DNA of 26,924 bases, from NCBI GenBank assembly GCA_964503335.1, contig CAZCZZ010000058.1:1-26924 (forward strand). The letters run 5' to 3'. The notes beneath the pieces were generated by a model. The model did no database searches and was not told where the DNA came from. It saw nothing but the letters and a program-made list of their open reading frames with translations. This document shows, piece by piece, positions 9,958 through 18,181 of this stretch; the first letter of the stretch is position 1; every line of letters starts with the position of its first letter. Source of the DNA: CAZCZZ01 sp964503335. GTDB taxonomy: Bacteria; Verrucomicrobiota; Kiritimatiellia; CAIVKH01. A program made the position numbers and the translations under genes.

Positions 9958-9977
9958 CGCATCGGAAGAGAAGGTTC

Positions 9978-10727
9978 ATGAAGCATCTGTTGAGACTGGG
10001 CAATCTGGAGGTGGGAAAGGTCCCACTGGTCGTCGGGGTGATCAGCTCCGACCGCACACTTGACCACTTGCTCGACGCTCCGAAGCAACCGTTCGACGTG
10101 GCCGAGTTCCGCATGGACCTGATCGGCGTCGATACCCCGGGCTGGCTGGACAAGGTCCACAAGCTGCACCACGCAGGGTACCCGACGATCCTGACGATCC
10201 GTCATCCGTCCGAGGGTGGTCACTGGTATCGCGAGGAAACGGAGCGTCTGGCGGTCTATCACCATTCGCTTCCTTATGTAGGTGCGGTGGACGCCGAGAT
10301 TAGCAACACGATCTTCCCGACGCTGGCGCGCGAGGCGAAGGCGGCTTCGCGCCTAGCCATCGGTTCCTTCCACGACTTCCATGCCACGCCGGACGATGCG
10401 ACGCTGGAATGCGTGATTGAGGAGGGCATTTCGCACGGGGCCGATATCGTGAAGATCGCCACGTTCATCCAGTCCGAAGAGGACGCCGTCCGCTTGAGCA
10501 CGCTCCTCACCAAGCACAGGGATGTCCCGCTCTGCCTCCTCGGCATGGGCCCGCTCGGCGCCGAAACCCGCGTCTCGCTGCCCCTCGCCGGGTCATGTCT
10601 GACCTACGGCTTTGTCGATCAGGTCAGCGCCCCCGGCCAACTCTCCAGCGCGAAGCTGAAGGAACGCCTCATGGCCGATTCGAAGGCGTATCTCGAGTAC
10701 GAAATGACGCGGAGAACGAATGGATGA
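9978..10727 (+). CDS. aroD: 3-Dehydroquinate dehydratase, type I
   Basis: Cytoplasmic shikimate-pathway enzyme that dehydrates 3-dehydroquinate through a Schiff base. The 249-residue length fits the type I class. Active-site features are all present: EFRMD (43-47), TIRHPSEGG (73-81), SFHDF with general base His132, ADIVKIA with Schiff-base Lys159, MGPLGAETR with substrate-binding Arg198, and SAPGQ with Gln221. An AAGG ribosome site lies just before the ATG. It stands alone, divergent from hisG and convergent with the exported hydratase gene. The two neighbouring amino-acid pathway genes (his and aro) are on opposite strands and are probably regulated separately. Confidence 0.94.
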   Translation: MKHLLRLGNLEVGKVPLVVGVISSDRTLDHLLDAPKQPFDVAEFRMDLIGVDTPGWLDKVHKLHHAGYPTILTIRHPSEGGHWYREETERLAVYHHSLPYVGAVDAEISNTIFPTLAREAKAASRLAIGSFHDFHATPDDATLECVIEEGISHGADIVKIATFIQSEEDAVRLSTLLTKHRDVPLCLLGMGPLGAETRVSLPLAGSCLTYGFVDQVSAPGQLSSAKLKERLMADSKAYLEYEMTRRTNG

Positions 10728-10783
10728 TTGATGATGGCTGATTGCGGAGTCAGAAACTCATCAATCCTCATTCATCAATCATC
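10723..10783. repeat. 12-bp inverted repeat between converging genes
   Basis: GATGATTGATGA (10723-10734) is perfectly complementary to TCATCAATCATC (10772-10783), with a 37-base loop that contains another CTCATCAATC unit. The arms overlap the 3' ends of both aroD and the hydratase gene. It may act as a weak two-way stop or as an mRNA end structure. The repeated GATTGATGA unit suggests a dispersed simple repeat. No T-run follows. Confidence 0.45.
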
Positions 10784-11634
10784 GATTCCGCCACACATGC
10801 CTTGACCGTCGGCACGCCTTCGAGAGCCAGATTGTAATAGGATGCTGTGACGCAGGTGCCGGGGGTGGCTTTGACGGGGGATGTCAGGGAGCCGAGCGAT
10901 AAGAGGTCGCCGGGTTTCAGGGTACGGCCCGATGCCTTGATGTCGTCGCGCAGCCACCGCAATGCGGTCATGGGATTGCCGAGAAGATTTCCGCCCGATC
11001 CATCGCCAATCCATTCATCGGCGTCGGTTTTGATCACGACGCGGAAGAAGGCGAGGCGTTGCGGCCAGTCATGGATTCCTTCCATAAGAATCGGCTCGCC
11101 GAGCACCCCGAGACGCGCCCCCGCGTTGAGCGCTTTCAGGGTCACTGCATTCCGCGGCACGTCCGAACTGGTTCCGAGATCCGGGAATTCAAGGAATGGG
11201 ATCAGCGCGTCCACGGTTCGTAGCAACTCCGCATCGGTCTCCGCCGTGATGAAGTCAGTGCTGCCCACGCGCACAAGCAAGTCCGCCTCCATCATCAGGA
11301 CCGCCCCGGCGTCGGCTTTAATTGTGGCACCGTTTGTCAGCAGCATCTTTTCCAGCAGGACACCCGACAGTGGACCGCTCGCCCCGAAGATCTCCTGGGC
11401 ACGCGGATTCGTCAGCGCGGCTTTGTAGCCGACGGGGGCTCCGAGCGATGCCTCAAGCGCTGCGACGAACTTCTCCTGATAGGCCTGGGCGTCGGCGATG
11501 CCCTCGACCGGTGGGGGATTGGTCAACGCCGTGGCTGATAGGAACAGCGACGCCGCTTCTTCCGGACTCTGACCCCTCGCGATCATCGCGAGGAGAAGCA
11601 GGGCGCTAACCCTTGCCGATTTCTTTGTTATCAC
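10768..11634 (-). CDS. Exported protein of the 2-keto-4-pentenoate hydratase (MhpD/FAH) fold
   Basis: 288 residues with an N-terminal signal peptide (KKS, then a hydrophobic ALLLLAMIA core) followed by a hydratase/decarboxylase-like body. Family marks are GYKAALTNP (69-77), SGPLSGVLLEKML, the metal-ligand pair Glu116-x-Asp118 in MMEADLLV (Glu-x-Glu is usual), and Glu149 in FLEFPD as likely third ligand. Family enzymes hydrate 2-oxo-pentenoates in aromatic degradation and are normally cytoplasmic, so the signal peptide is unusual. No catabolic neighbours are present, so the substrate is unknown. The start is a GTG at 11634, supported by AAGGA five bases upstream and by the signal peptide. It overlaps the dUTPase gene by 29 bases, implying coupled translation. 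Confidence 0.8.
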   Translation of the reverse strand: MITKKSARVSALLLLAMIARGQSPEEAASLFLSATALTNPPPVEGIADAQAYQEKFVAALEASLGAPVGYKAALTNPRAQEIFGASGPLSGVLLEKMLLTNGATIKADAGAVLMMEADLLVRVGSTDFITAETDAELLRTVDALIPFLEFPDLGTSSDVPRNAVTLKALNAGARLGVLGEPILMEGIHDWPQRLAFFRVVIKTDADEWIGDGSGGNLLGNPMTALRWLRDDIKASGRTLKPGDLLSLGSLTSPVKATPGTCVTASYYNLALEGVPTVKACVAESMIDE

Positions 11635-11998
11635 TCTCGTCCTTCGTGGTGTAGCCGCTGTCCTGGCGCTGGAGGTTTACTACGTTCTTGTCGCGGTAGT
11701 AGCGATACACGTCATCGGCCGTCATGCCGAGCATTTCGGCGAGGGAGATGAGGAAGTGGAACAGGTCGACCACTTCCACGCGCGCGTTGTGCTTGTCGAA
11801 CTTCTGGTACTTGGCCCACCACTTCCACGGCACGCTGTCCGTCAGCTCCGCCAGTTCCTGCGTCATCGCGCGGCAGTAGTTGAGGATCCACTTCGTGAGT
11901 TCCTCCTCTGTCATCTTTGCCGGATCGCCAACGCCGATGCGCTTGTTGAGCGCCGCCTGCATCTGGAACATGTCTTTCAGCATATCGACATCAGCCAT
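11606..11998 (-). CDS. Type 2 dUTPase / MazG-like nucleotide pyrophosphatase
   Basis: A 130-residue all-alpha NTP pyrophosphatase, probably hydrolysing dUTP to dUMP to keep uracil out of DNA. The signature is the helix pair QELAELTDSVPWKWW and the acidic metal-binding helix EVVDLFHFLISLAEMLG, followed by YRDKNVVNLQRQDSGY, which is typical of the dUTPase_2 family. The frame extends to 12064, but GAAGGAG lies seven bases before the ATG at 11998, giving MADVDMLKDMF. The upstream part is proline-rich and likely untranslated. It is first in a two-gene operon with the exported hydratase. MazG-type house-cleaning activity on other nucleotides remains possible. Confidence 0.85.
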   Translation of the reverse strand: MADVDMLKDMFQMQAALNKRIGVGDPAKMTEEELTKWILNYCRAMTQELAELTDSVPWKWWAKYQKFDKHNARVEVVDLFHFLISLAEMLGMTADDVYRYYRDKNVVNLQRQDSGYTTKDESDNKEIGKG

Positions 11999-12023
11999 GG
12001 GAGGTCTCCTTCGTGATGGCGGG

Positions 12024-12052
12024 ACGATAATGGGCTGGATTCCCGGCGTCAA
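12024..12052 (-). promoter_or_regulatory. Candidate promoter of the dUTPase-hydratase operon
   Basis: On the minus strand TTGACG (12052-12047) is followed by a 17-base spacer and TATCGT (12029-12024). Transcription would begin about 18 bases before the ATG at 11998, leaving room for the GAAGGAG ribosome site. Confidence 0.45.
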
Positions 12053-12094
12053 TTTGGGTGTCATGGCTGGCCTTCGGAGACGACTACCTTAATC

Positions 12095-13018
12095 ATGAAC
12101 AACGTCATCATTCTTGGAACAGGCGCCGCGGGGCTTACCGCCGCCATATATACAGCCCGTGCCAACCTGAATCCGCTGGTGCTGGAAGGGCTTCAGCCCG
12201 GTGGACAGCTCACCACGACGACCGAAGTCGAGAACTTCCCGGGCTTCCCGGAAGGCATCGACGGCACGCTCCTCATGCAGCAGATGCGCGCCCAGGCCGA
12301 GCGCTTCGGAGCCCGCTTCGAGTACGCCACGATTGCGAAGGCCGAGTTGAAGCCGGGCGCGATCAAGGTCTATGGCGACGACGGAAAGCTGTTCGAGGGC
12401 AAGACGCTGATCATCGCCACGGGCGCGAGCGCCAAGTACATTGGCCTGCCCAACGAGCAGAAACTCGTCGGCCGCGGCGTCACGTCTTGCGCAACCTGCG
12501 ATGGCGCCTTCTATAAGAATGTGCCCGTCGCCGTCGTTGGTGGTGGCGACACGGCGATGGAGGAAGCGACCTTCCTCACGCGCTTCGCGTCGAAGGTGTA
12601 TCTCATCCATCGCCGCGACGAATTCCGTGCCTCGAAAATCATGGTCGAGCGCACGCTGGCGAATCCCAAGATCGAGGTCTTGTGGAACACGGTGGTCGAT
12701 GACGTGCTCGACGTGAGCAAGAACGAGGTCACGGGACTTCGCATCCGCGACGTGAAGTCGAACGCGGTCCGCGATCTCGACGTGAAGGCGTTGTTCGTGG
12801 CGATCGGGCATCAGCCGAATACGGCCCCGTTCACCGGACAGCTCGAGATGGACAAGGTCGGCTACCTGATCACGACGAATACCAAGACCACGGTGCCGGG
12901 TGTCTTTGCGGCAGGCGACGTGCAGGACTCGTCGTACCGCCAGGCGATTACGGCGGCCGGCTCGGGCTGCATGGCCGCGCTTGAGGCCGAACGCTTCCTG
13001 GAGGCGCAAGGTCACTGA
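12095..13018 (+). CDS. trxB: Thioredoxin-disulfide reductase
   Basis: Cytoplasmic NADPH-dependent flavoenzyme that reduces thioredoxin; 307 residues, the usual length. It has the FAD-binding glycine motif GTGAAG (8-13), the redox pair Cys132-Ala-Thr-Cys135, the NADPH-binding GGGDTA (149-154) with HRRDEFRAS (172-180), which contains the phosphate-binding arginines, and the C-terminal FAD motif GVFAAGDV. All catalytic residues are intact. GGAG lies about 16 bases before the ATG, so the ribosome site is weak. The msbA-like gene follows after 11 bases and is probably co-transcribed. It is divergent from the dUTPase operon. Confidence 0.96.
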   Translation: MNNVIILGTGAAGLTAAIYTARANLNPLVLEGLQPGGQLTTTTEVENFPGFPEGIDGTLLMQQMRAQAERFGARFEYATIAKAELKPGAIKVYGDDGKLFEGKTLIIATGASAKYIGLPNEQKLVGRGVTSCATCDGAFYKNVPVAVVGGGDTAMEEATFLTRFASKVYLIHRRDEFRASKIMVERTLANPKIEVLWNTVVDDVLDVSKNEVTGLRIRDVKSNAVRDLDVKALFVAIGHQPNTAPFTGQLEMDKVGYLITTNTKTTVPGVFAAGDVQDSSYRQAITAAGSGCMAALEAERFLEAQGH

Positions 13019-13029
13019 TAGCTTCCGTT

Positions 13030-14769
13030 ATGACCCAGAACCGGAACGAGTGGCAGACCTACCGGCGGCTTCTTCACTTCACGAAGCCGTACCTGGGGCG
13101 TCTTGTGCTGGGACTCCTCTTCGGCGCGATCTTCGGAAGCTCGCTCTCCGCACTTCTGCTCGGACTGAAGAAGACGCTCGCGACGGTCTTTGATCCGTCG
13201 GAGCTCACCATCGCTCAAGTCGCGTCGGTCGCGTTCCTTCTCCCGGCTGTGGCGCTGATTCGCGGCGTGGGCGACTACCTCAGCACGTACTTCATCGAAT
13301 GGGTGGGGCACCGAGTGGTGATGGATCTGCGCAACCACGCCTTCGCGAAGATCCAGTCGCTCTCACTCGGCTACTTCACGAACGCCCGCACGGGCGAGAT
13401 CATCTCCCGCGTGATCAACGATTCGACGCAGGTGGAGCGGTCGGTGTCGACCGTTCTGGGCGATGTCGCGAAGCAGCCGTTTGCCCTGATCGGCGCGCTG
13501 GGCTTCCTGCTCTGGCTTGATCCGAAGCTCTCGTTCATCGGGCTCGTGCTCTTCCCGATCGCCATCTTCCCCGTGCTCGTGTTCGGCAAGCGCGTGCGCC
13601 GCTTCGCAAAGCAGGGGCAGGAGCGGCTCGCCGACCTCGTGTCCACGCTGCAGGAATCCGTCGCCGGCGTGAAGATCGTAAAGGCGTTCTCGATGGAGGA
13701 CTACGAGCTCAAGAAGTTTGCCGAGCAGTCGAAGGCCGTGTTCAGTCGCGCCGTCCGCGTCACCCGCGCCAAGGCCGCCGTGGAGCCGATCATCGTCACG
13801 ATCACAATGCTCGGCCTGTCGCTGGTGCTGATCTACGTGAAGAAAGCCGGGATGACCATCGATCAGTTCTTCACCTTCGCCGCGGCGATGATTGCGCTGT
13901 ACGACCCCGTGAAGAAGTTGAGCCGCATCCATATCACCATCCAACAGAGCTCAGCCGCTGCGGATCGAATCTTCGAACTCATCGACGCCCCCGTGACTGT
14001 GCAGGAAAAACCACGCGCCGTGGAATTCTCGGCACGGATCGGGGAAATCGCGTTCGACGCTGTCAGCTTTGCCTACGCCGACGAACTGGTCTTGCGCGAG
14101 GTAAGCCTGAGCGTAAAAGCAGGGCAGCGCGTGGCGTTTGTCGGCAGCTCGGGCAGCGGCAAGACCACGCTGGTGAGCCTGATACCGCGCTTCTACGATC
14201 CCACGAAGGGCCGCGTGACGTTCAACGGTCAGGACGTCCGCGACTTCACCATCCCCTCGCTTCGCAAGCAGGTCGGCATCGTCACGCAGGACACATTCCT
14301 CTTTAACGACACCGTGGCGCGCAACATTGCGTACGGACAGGAGAACGCGTCGAAGGAGCTAATCGAAGCCGCCGCAAAGAAGGCGCAGGCACACGAATTC
14401 ATCAAGGGCCTGGCCAACGGCTACGAAACCGTCATCGGTGAGCGCGGCGTCATGCTGTCGGGCGGCCAGTGCCAGCGCCTGTCGATTGCCCGAGCCATTC
14501 TTCGCAATCCCCCCGTCCTCATCCTCGACGAAGCCACGAGCGCGTTGGACACCGAGGCGGAGCGACAGGTCCAAGCCGCGCTCGACGAACTGATGACCGG
14601 CCGCACCGTCTTCGCCATCGCACACCGTCTCTCGACCATCACCAGCGCCGACTGCATCTGCGTCCTCGATAAAGGCCAGATCATCGAACGCGGTACCCAC
14701 GACGAATTGCTTGCCAGGGGCGGGGCCTATAAGCGGCTGTATGATTTGCAGTTTCATGATGCGGAGTGA
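13030..14769 (+). CDS. msbA: MsbA-like ABC exporter (fused membrane and ATPase domains)
   Basis: A 579-residue half-transporter that works as a homodimer in the inner membrane. The N-terminal 320 residues carry six helices (about 22-45, 63-80, 146-165, 166-186, 252-270 and 278-295), with the family stretch GYFTNARTGEIISRVINDS. The ATPase domain has Walker A GSSGSGKTT (372-380), Q-loop Gln420, signature LSGGQ (476-480), Walker B VLILDEATSALD (496-507) and an H-loop in AIAHRLS. Size and sequence style fit MsbA, the lipid A-core flippase, but related multidrug and peptide exporters look alike, so the substrate is inferred. It follows trxB closely. No good ribosome site is visible before the ATG, consistent with coupling. 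Confidence 0.85.
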   Translation: MTQNRNEWQTYRRLLHFTKPYLGRLVLGLLFGAIFGSSLSALLLGLKKTLATVFDPSELTIAQVASVAFLLPAVALIRGVGDYLSTYFIEWVGHRVVMDLRNHAFAKIQSLSLGYFTNARTGEIISRVINDSTQVERSVSTVLGDVAKQPFALIGALGFLLWLDPKLSFIGLVLFPIAIFPVLVFGKRVRRFAKQGQERLADLVSTLQESVAGVKIVKAFSMEDYELKKFAEQSKAVFSRAVRVTRAKAAVEPIIVTITMLGLSLVLIYVKKAGMTIDQFFTFAAAMIALYDPVKKLSRIHITIQQSSAAADRIFELIDAPVTVQEKPRAVEFSARIGEIAFDAVSFAYADELVLREVSLSVKAGQRVAFVGSSGSGKTTLVSLIPRFYDPTKGRVTFNGQDVRDFTIPSLRKQVGIVTQDTFLFNDTVARNIAYGQENASKELIEAAAKKAQAHEFIKGLANGYETVIGERGVMLSGGQCQRLSIARAILRNPPVLILDEATSALDTEAERQVQAALDELMTGRTVFAIAHRLSTITSADCICVLDKGQIIERGTHDELLARGGAYKRLYDLQFHDAE

Positions 14770-14926
14770 TTCCGGATCTAAGAATTAAGATTTTGGATTT
14801 GCGATTGCCGAGTGGCTCACCCTTACGCCTTCAACAACCGGTGCCAACGGCGGGTTCTTGCAGCGAAGACCTTGTTTGGACTACTCTGCCGCCGCTGGAT
14901 AGCATGCGCACAGGTAAAGGAACGAG
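14770..14926. other. Intergenic spacer upstream of the first large TPR membrane protein
   Basis: 157 bases with no gene. An AT-rich start (14778-14808) is built of degenerate GATTT/TTAAGA units, unlike the GC-rich surroundings. Further on, TTGGAC lies 18 bases before TAGCAT (14900-14905), a weak promoter candidate about 20 bases ahead of the ATG. A ribosome site AAGGAACGAG precedes the ATG at 14927. No hairpin terminator for the msbA-like gene is visible. Confidence 0.35.
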
Positions 14927-17900
14927 ATGGAGCGGGCGGAAAAAGGACAAAAGGCTGCTGCGGGCCGGTATTGGAGTTGGGTCGTCCTTGCCGTGGCATT
15001 GGGTTTCTACCTTATCTTCACGGCGCGATTCCCTTATCCGAACGAGTGGGCGGCCACGCTGGTCAGCTTGCTAGGCTTGGATCCGTTCCGTCCGCTGTCG
15101 CACCCGGTCTGGCAGATTCTCATGCAGGTCGTCGCCCGGATGAGCGGGGCTGAGCTCCCGGTTGTTGCCAACTACTTCAGCGCCCTTTGCACGGCGGCTT
15201 GCATCTGGCTGCTCTATTCCATCGTTTCGCAACTCGGTTTCGAGCGGGTGACCAATGTGCAGCGTCGCGAGGCCCTGGAGGCGGAAAGCGCGCCGTCACG
15301 ACGCGTGGCGGGTTTTGTGGCTGCGGCATACGCGATGGCATCGATTCCCGTGTTCGTTATCGGGACGCGGGCGAATCCCATGGCGCTGGATGTCCTGATG
15401 TTTCTCGGCGCGATCCTGCTGACCCTTCGCTTCAACGCCACCGGCGCGATCAAGCATTGGTTTGCATTCGCCTTCCTCTACGGGTTCGGTTTCTCGGAGT
15501 TCCCCACATTCATCCTCGTCGCTCCCGTGTTTGCCTTCTGGTGGCTCGTGTTGTTCTGGCGACACAAGATGCTGCGCTGGCAGCCCATCGCGGGCGGGTT
15601 CCTGCTTTTCCTGATCGGCGCGGCCGTGCTGTTCGCCTTCTGCTGGCGCTACTACCAGAGTCCCGTTGCCGAATGGCGTGAGTTCGGGAGCTACTGGATC
15701 GTGTTGAAGCAGTGCCTGACCGAGCAATACCATCTGCTCTCGCGCAGCGTGCCCAGGCTGGGCTGGCTGGTCATCCTGCTGCTGATGATCGCGCCCGCGT
15801 TTGTGCTCTTCTCGCAGGGATTCGAGGAAGCCGAGGACCTGTACACGAAGATCGGGCTCTACTTCTTCCGCGCCATCCTCGTGCTCCTCGCGCTCGTTCC
15901 GCTGTTCGACCTCCCGGGCTCACCGTGGCGGCTCACCGGCGAGAGCCCGCTGATCGTGACGCCCTACTTCATCTCGGCGATGTGGTTCGGCCACATCGTC
16001 GGCTACTGGCATCTCTCGCTGGTGAGGATGAACACGCGCGCGGGAAATGCGCTTCGCCCGGTCATGCTCTCCGTCGTCGCGCTCGTGATGCTCGCCGCGG
16101 GGGGGCTGCACATCTGGAAGGCGGACGTCAAACAGGCGAGGCCCGTGGTGGAGTATGCGCGCGACATCGTGAAGAGCATGGATGGGCGGACGTGGCTGCT
16201 GACCGATGGCGTAATGGACCCGGTTCTTCACCTCGTGGCCCGCAAGGAGGGCGCGGAACTGCATCTGCTGAATCGCGCCGCAGGACGGTCCAAAGCCTAC
16301 CTTCGCTATGTCGTGACGCTGTTCGATGACCCCGCGCTGCAGAGCGTGGGCCGCGCCGGGCTGCAGCCCTTGATCGATATCTGGCTCGATAAGGACCCCG
16401 ACCTGGCCGGGAAGCTTGCCGTGCTGGAATTCCCCGACCTCTGGAAATCGCGCGGCTTCCAATACCTGCCCAACAAGACGTTGTACTTCGGCTCGGATCG
16501 CAAGGCCGTCGTGGATCGTGACGCCATGTTCGCCGTGAACATGGAATACCTCAAGGGGGCAGGGGAAGTCTTCGGAGCCGGCAAGAAGGAGCCCGCGATT
16601 GCCGAGCGATACCATGGCTGGGTGCGTGGCCAGCTCGGGAAGCTGGCGAACAACCTCGGCGTATCCATGGAAGGCGCAGGACGAACGAACGAAGCGTGGC
16701 AGGCCTACATGCAGGCGCGCGCGATGGAAACGAACAACGTCAGCGCCCTGCTAAATCTCGCGGCGCTTGCCGAGCGCGATGCGCGTCCGGAACAACAGGA
16801 ACTGCAGGACGCGATAAACCGGTATGTCGAGCGGCAGCGTGCTCCGCCCAGCGTGTGGGCCCTGGCCGCGGAATTCGGCTACATCCATGATCCGCGCTTC
16901 TATGCGACGGAGGGCTGGGTCTGGGCGCTCACAGGGAAGACGGATGCCGGGGTTCGCCTGATGCAGGAGTCGGCGGACCGCACGGGTGATACCGCCGTGG
17001 AGCTGTCGCTGGCCCGCCTTCTCGTTGCCGACAAGCAGGAAGAGAAGGGGATCGAGGTCTACGAGCGGATACTCGAGAGGGATCCGAAGAATGTCGCCGC
17101 GCTGGTGAATCTTGCGCGGGTCCGGATCATGCAGGGCGACCTCGATGGCGCGGAACATCTGCATGAACGCGCGCTGCAAAGCGGTGCTACGCCGGCGGCG
17201 ATCGCGCTGGATCGCGGCATGTTGCTCATGAGCCGGGGGAACGTTGATGAAGCGCGCGCCGTGCTGCTCGCTGCAGCGGACCACGGCGACGCCCAGCCGC
17301 CGCTGTGGCTGGGGCTCGCTTTCGCCGCCGTGCAAGCGAAGGACAAGGAACTTCTGGCCCGCGCGGAAGACAATCTGCGCAAACTCAACCGCTACGTTCC
17401 CGGTCTGCTTCTCCTTTCCGAACTCGAGCTCAATCGCGGTCAGGTGGACGAAGCCCGCGCGTACATCGAACAGGCATCGCGCGTGGACCCGGTGAACATC
17501 GCGGTGCTTGAACGGCTCGTGAACCTCGACTTCTCGCAGCGGGAAATGGCGTGGGCTTTCGAGCACGCCAGCGACCTGCTCAACGTCGACGCATCCAACC
17601 ACCTCGCGAACTACGTCCTCGGCGTGTACTACTATCAGGAAGGACGAATGGATCTCGCCGAAGCGTCGCTGCGTCGCTCCATCCAGTCGAAGCCGTCAGG
17701 GCCCGCGCTGAACGACCTCGCGTGGATCCTGAAGGACAAGGGACGGAACGAAGAGGCCCTCGAACTCTCGATTCAGTCCCTCAAGATCAGCCCGAAGCAA
17801 CCGCTCTTCTGGGGTACGCTGGGCCATATCAGGGAGAAGCTCGGACAGAAGGACGAAGCCGCCGCAGCGTTTGACCGGGCGATCTATTATGGACTGCGGC

Positions 17901-18079
17901 ATCCGTCGGGTTTGCTCGCCGCTGCGCGTGTGTTCCTTGATGTGTCCGACAAGGAAAAGGCCGGTCGCATCGTGACCTATCTCTATACCGTGGAAGATAA
18001 GTTGACCAAACAACAGAAGGTCGACCTGATCGCCCTCCGTTCCCTCCTTCCCGCGGAGCCTGCCGTGCCGAAATCCTGA
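14927..18079 (+). CDS. Large membrane protein: GT-C/DUF2723-like N-terminus plus TPR domain (paralog 1)
   Basis: 1050 residues. The first 400 hold about ten hydrophobic helices (near 16-33, 80-102, 125-145, 150-167, 172-212, 218-240, 278-298, 310-330, 345-370 and 382-400). The first loop, with FPYPNEW and LSHPVWQILMQVV, resembles the DUF2723/protein O-mannosyltransferase-like group of GT-C membrane glycosyltransferases. A soluble middle part (about 400-560) begins GRTWLLTDG. Residues about 560-1040 are TPRs (YERILERDPKNVAALVNLARV, and a final EEALELSIQSLKISPKQPLFW repeat). Likely role: sugar transfer or another surface modification at the periplasmic face, with TPRs binding partners; this is inferred. 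Its paralog follows 102 bases later on the same strand. The AAGGA ribosome site supports the start. Confidence 0.75.
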   Translation: MERAEKGQKAAAGRYWSWVVLAVALGFYLIFTARFPYPNEWAATLVSLLGLDPFRPLSHPVWQILMQVVARMSGAELPVVANYFSALCTAACIWLLYSIVSQLGFERVTNVQRREALEAESAPSRRVAGFVAAAYAMASIPVFVIGTRANPMALDVLMFLGAILLTLRFNATGAIKHWFAFAFLYGFGFSEFPTFILVAPVFAFWWLVLFWRHKMLRWQPIAGGFLLFLIGAAVLFAFCWRYYQSPVAEWREFGSYWIVLKQCLTEQYHLLSRSVPRLGWLVILLLMIAPAFVLFSQGFEEAEDLYTKIGLYFFRAILVLLALVPLFDLPGSPWRLTGESPLIVTPYFISAMWFGHIVGYWHLSLVRMNTRAGNALRPVMLSVVALVMLAAGGLHIWKADVKQARPVVEYARDIVKSMDGRTWLLTDGVMDPVLHLVARKEGAELHLLNRAAGRSKAYLRYVVTLFDDPALQSVGRAGLQPLIDIWLDKDPDLAGKLAVLEFPDLWKSRGFQYLPNKTLYFGSDRKAVVDRDAMFAVNMEYLKGAGEVFGAGKKEPAIAERYHGWVRGQLGKLANNLGVSMEGAGRTNEAWQAYMQARAMETNNVSALLNLAALAERDARPEQQELQDAINRYVERQRAPPSVWALAAEFGYIHDPRFYATEGWVWALTGKTDAGVRLMQESADRTGDTAVELSLARLLVADKQEEKGIEVYERILERDPKNVAALVNLARVRIMQGDLDGAEHLHERALQSGATPAAIALDRGMLLMSRGNVDEARAVLLAAADHGDAQPPLWLGLAFAAVQAKDKELLARAEDNLRKLNRYVPGLLLLSELELNRGQVDEARAYIEQASRVDPVNIAVLERLVNLDFSQREMAWAFEHASDLLNVDASNHLANYVLGVYYYQEGRMDLAEASLRRSIQSKPSGPALNDLAWILKDKGRNEEALELSIQSLKISPKQPLFWGTLGHIREKLGQKDEAAAAFDRAIYYGLRHPSGLLAAARVFLDVSDKEKAGRIVTYLYTVEDKLTKQQKVDLIALRSLLPAEPAVPKS

Positions 18080-18181
18080 CGACGATCCTCAGGATTGAAA
18101 CGAAAGCCCCGGACGTGTCATGTTTTGAGCCGGACCGTCCATCGGACGGACGTGCCGTTACATTCTCTTGGGGAGAGCGAA
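18080..18181. other. Inter-paralog spacer with short hairpins
   Basis: 102 bases between the two paralogs. CCGTCC and GGACGG (18135-18149) form a 6-bp stem with a 3-base loop, and ATCCT/AGGAT (about 18086-18096) forms a smaller stem. Neither is followed by a T-run, so they are not clear terminators; they may modulate read-through or mRNA stability. GGGGAGAGCGAA just before 18182 is a good ribosome site. Confidence 0.35.

Noticed and set aside
12089..13015. 308-codon open frame opposite trxB
   Set aside because: It covers almost exactly the trxB gene on the other strand and its translation is Arg/His-rich without any domain; a shadow of the real gene.
14778..14808. AT-rich tract as an integration or attachment site
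   Set aside because: No tRNA, integrase or matching second copy was found in the window; it is more simply a degenerate repeat or promoter region.
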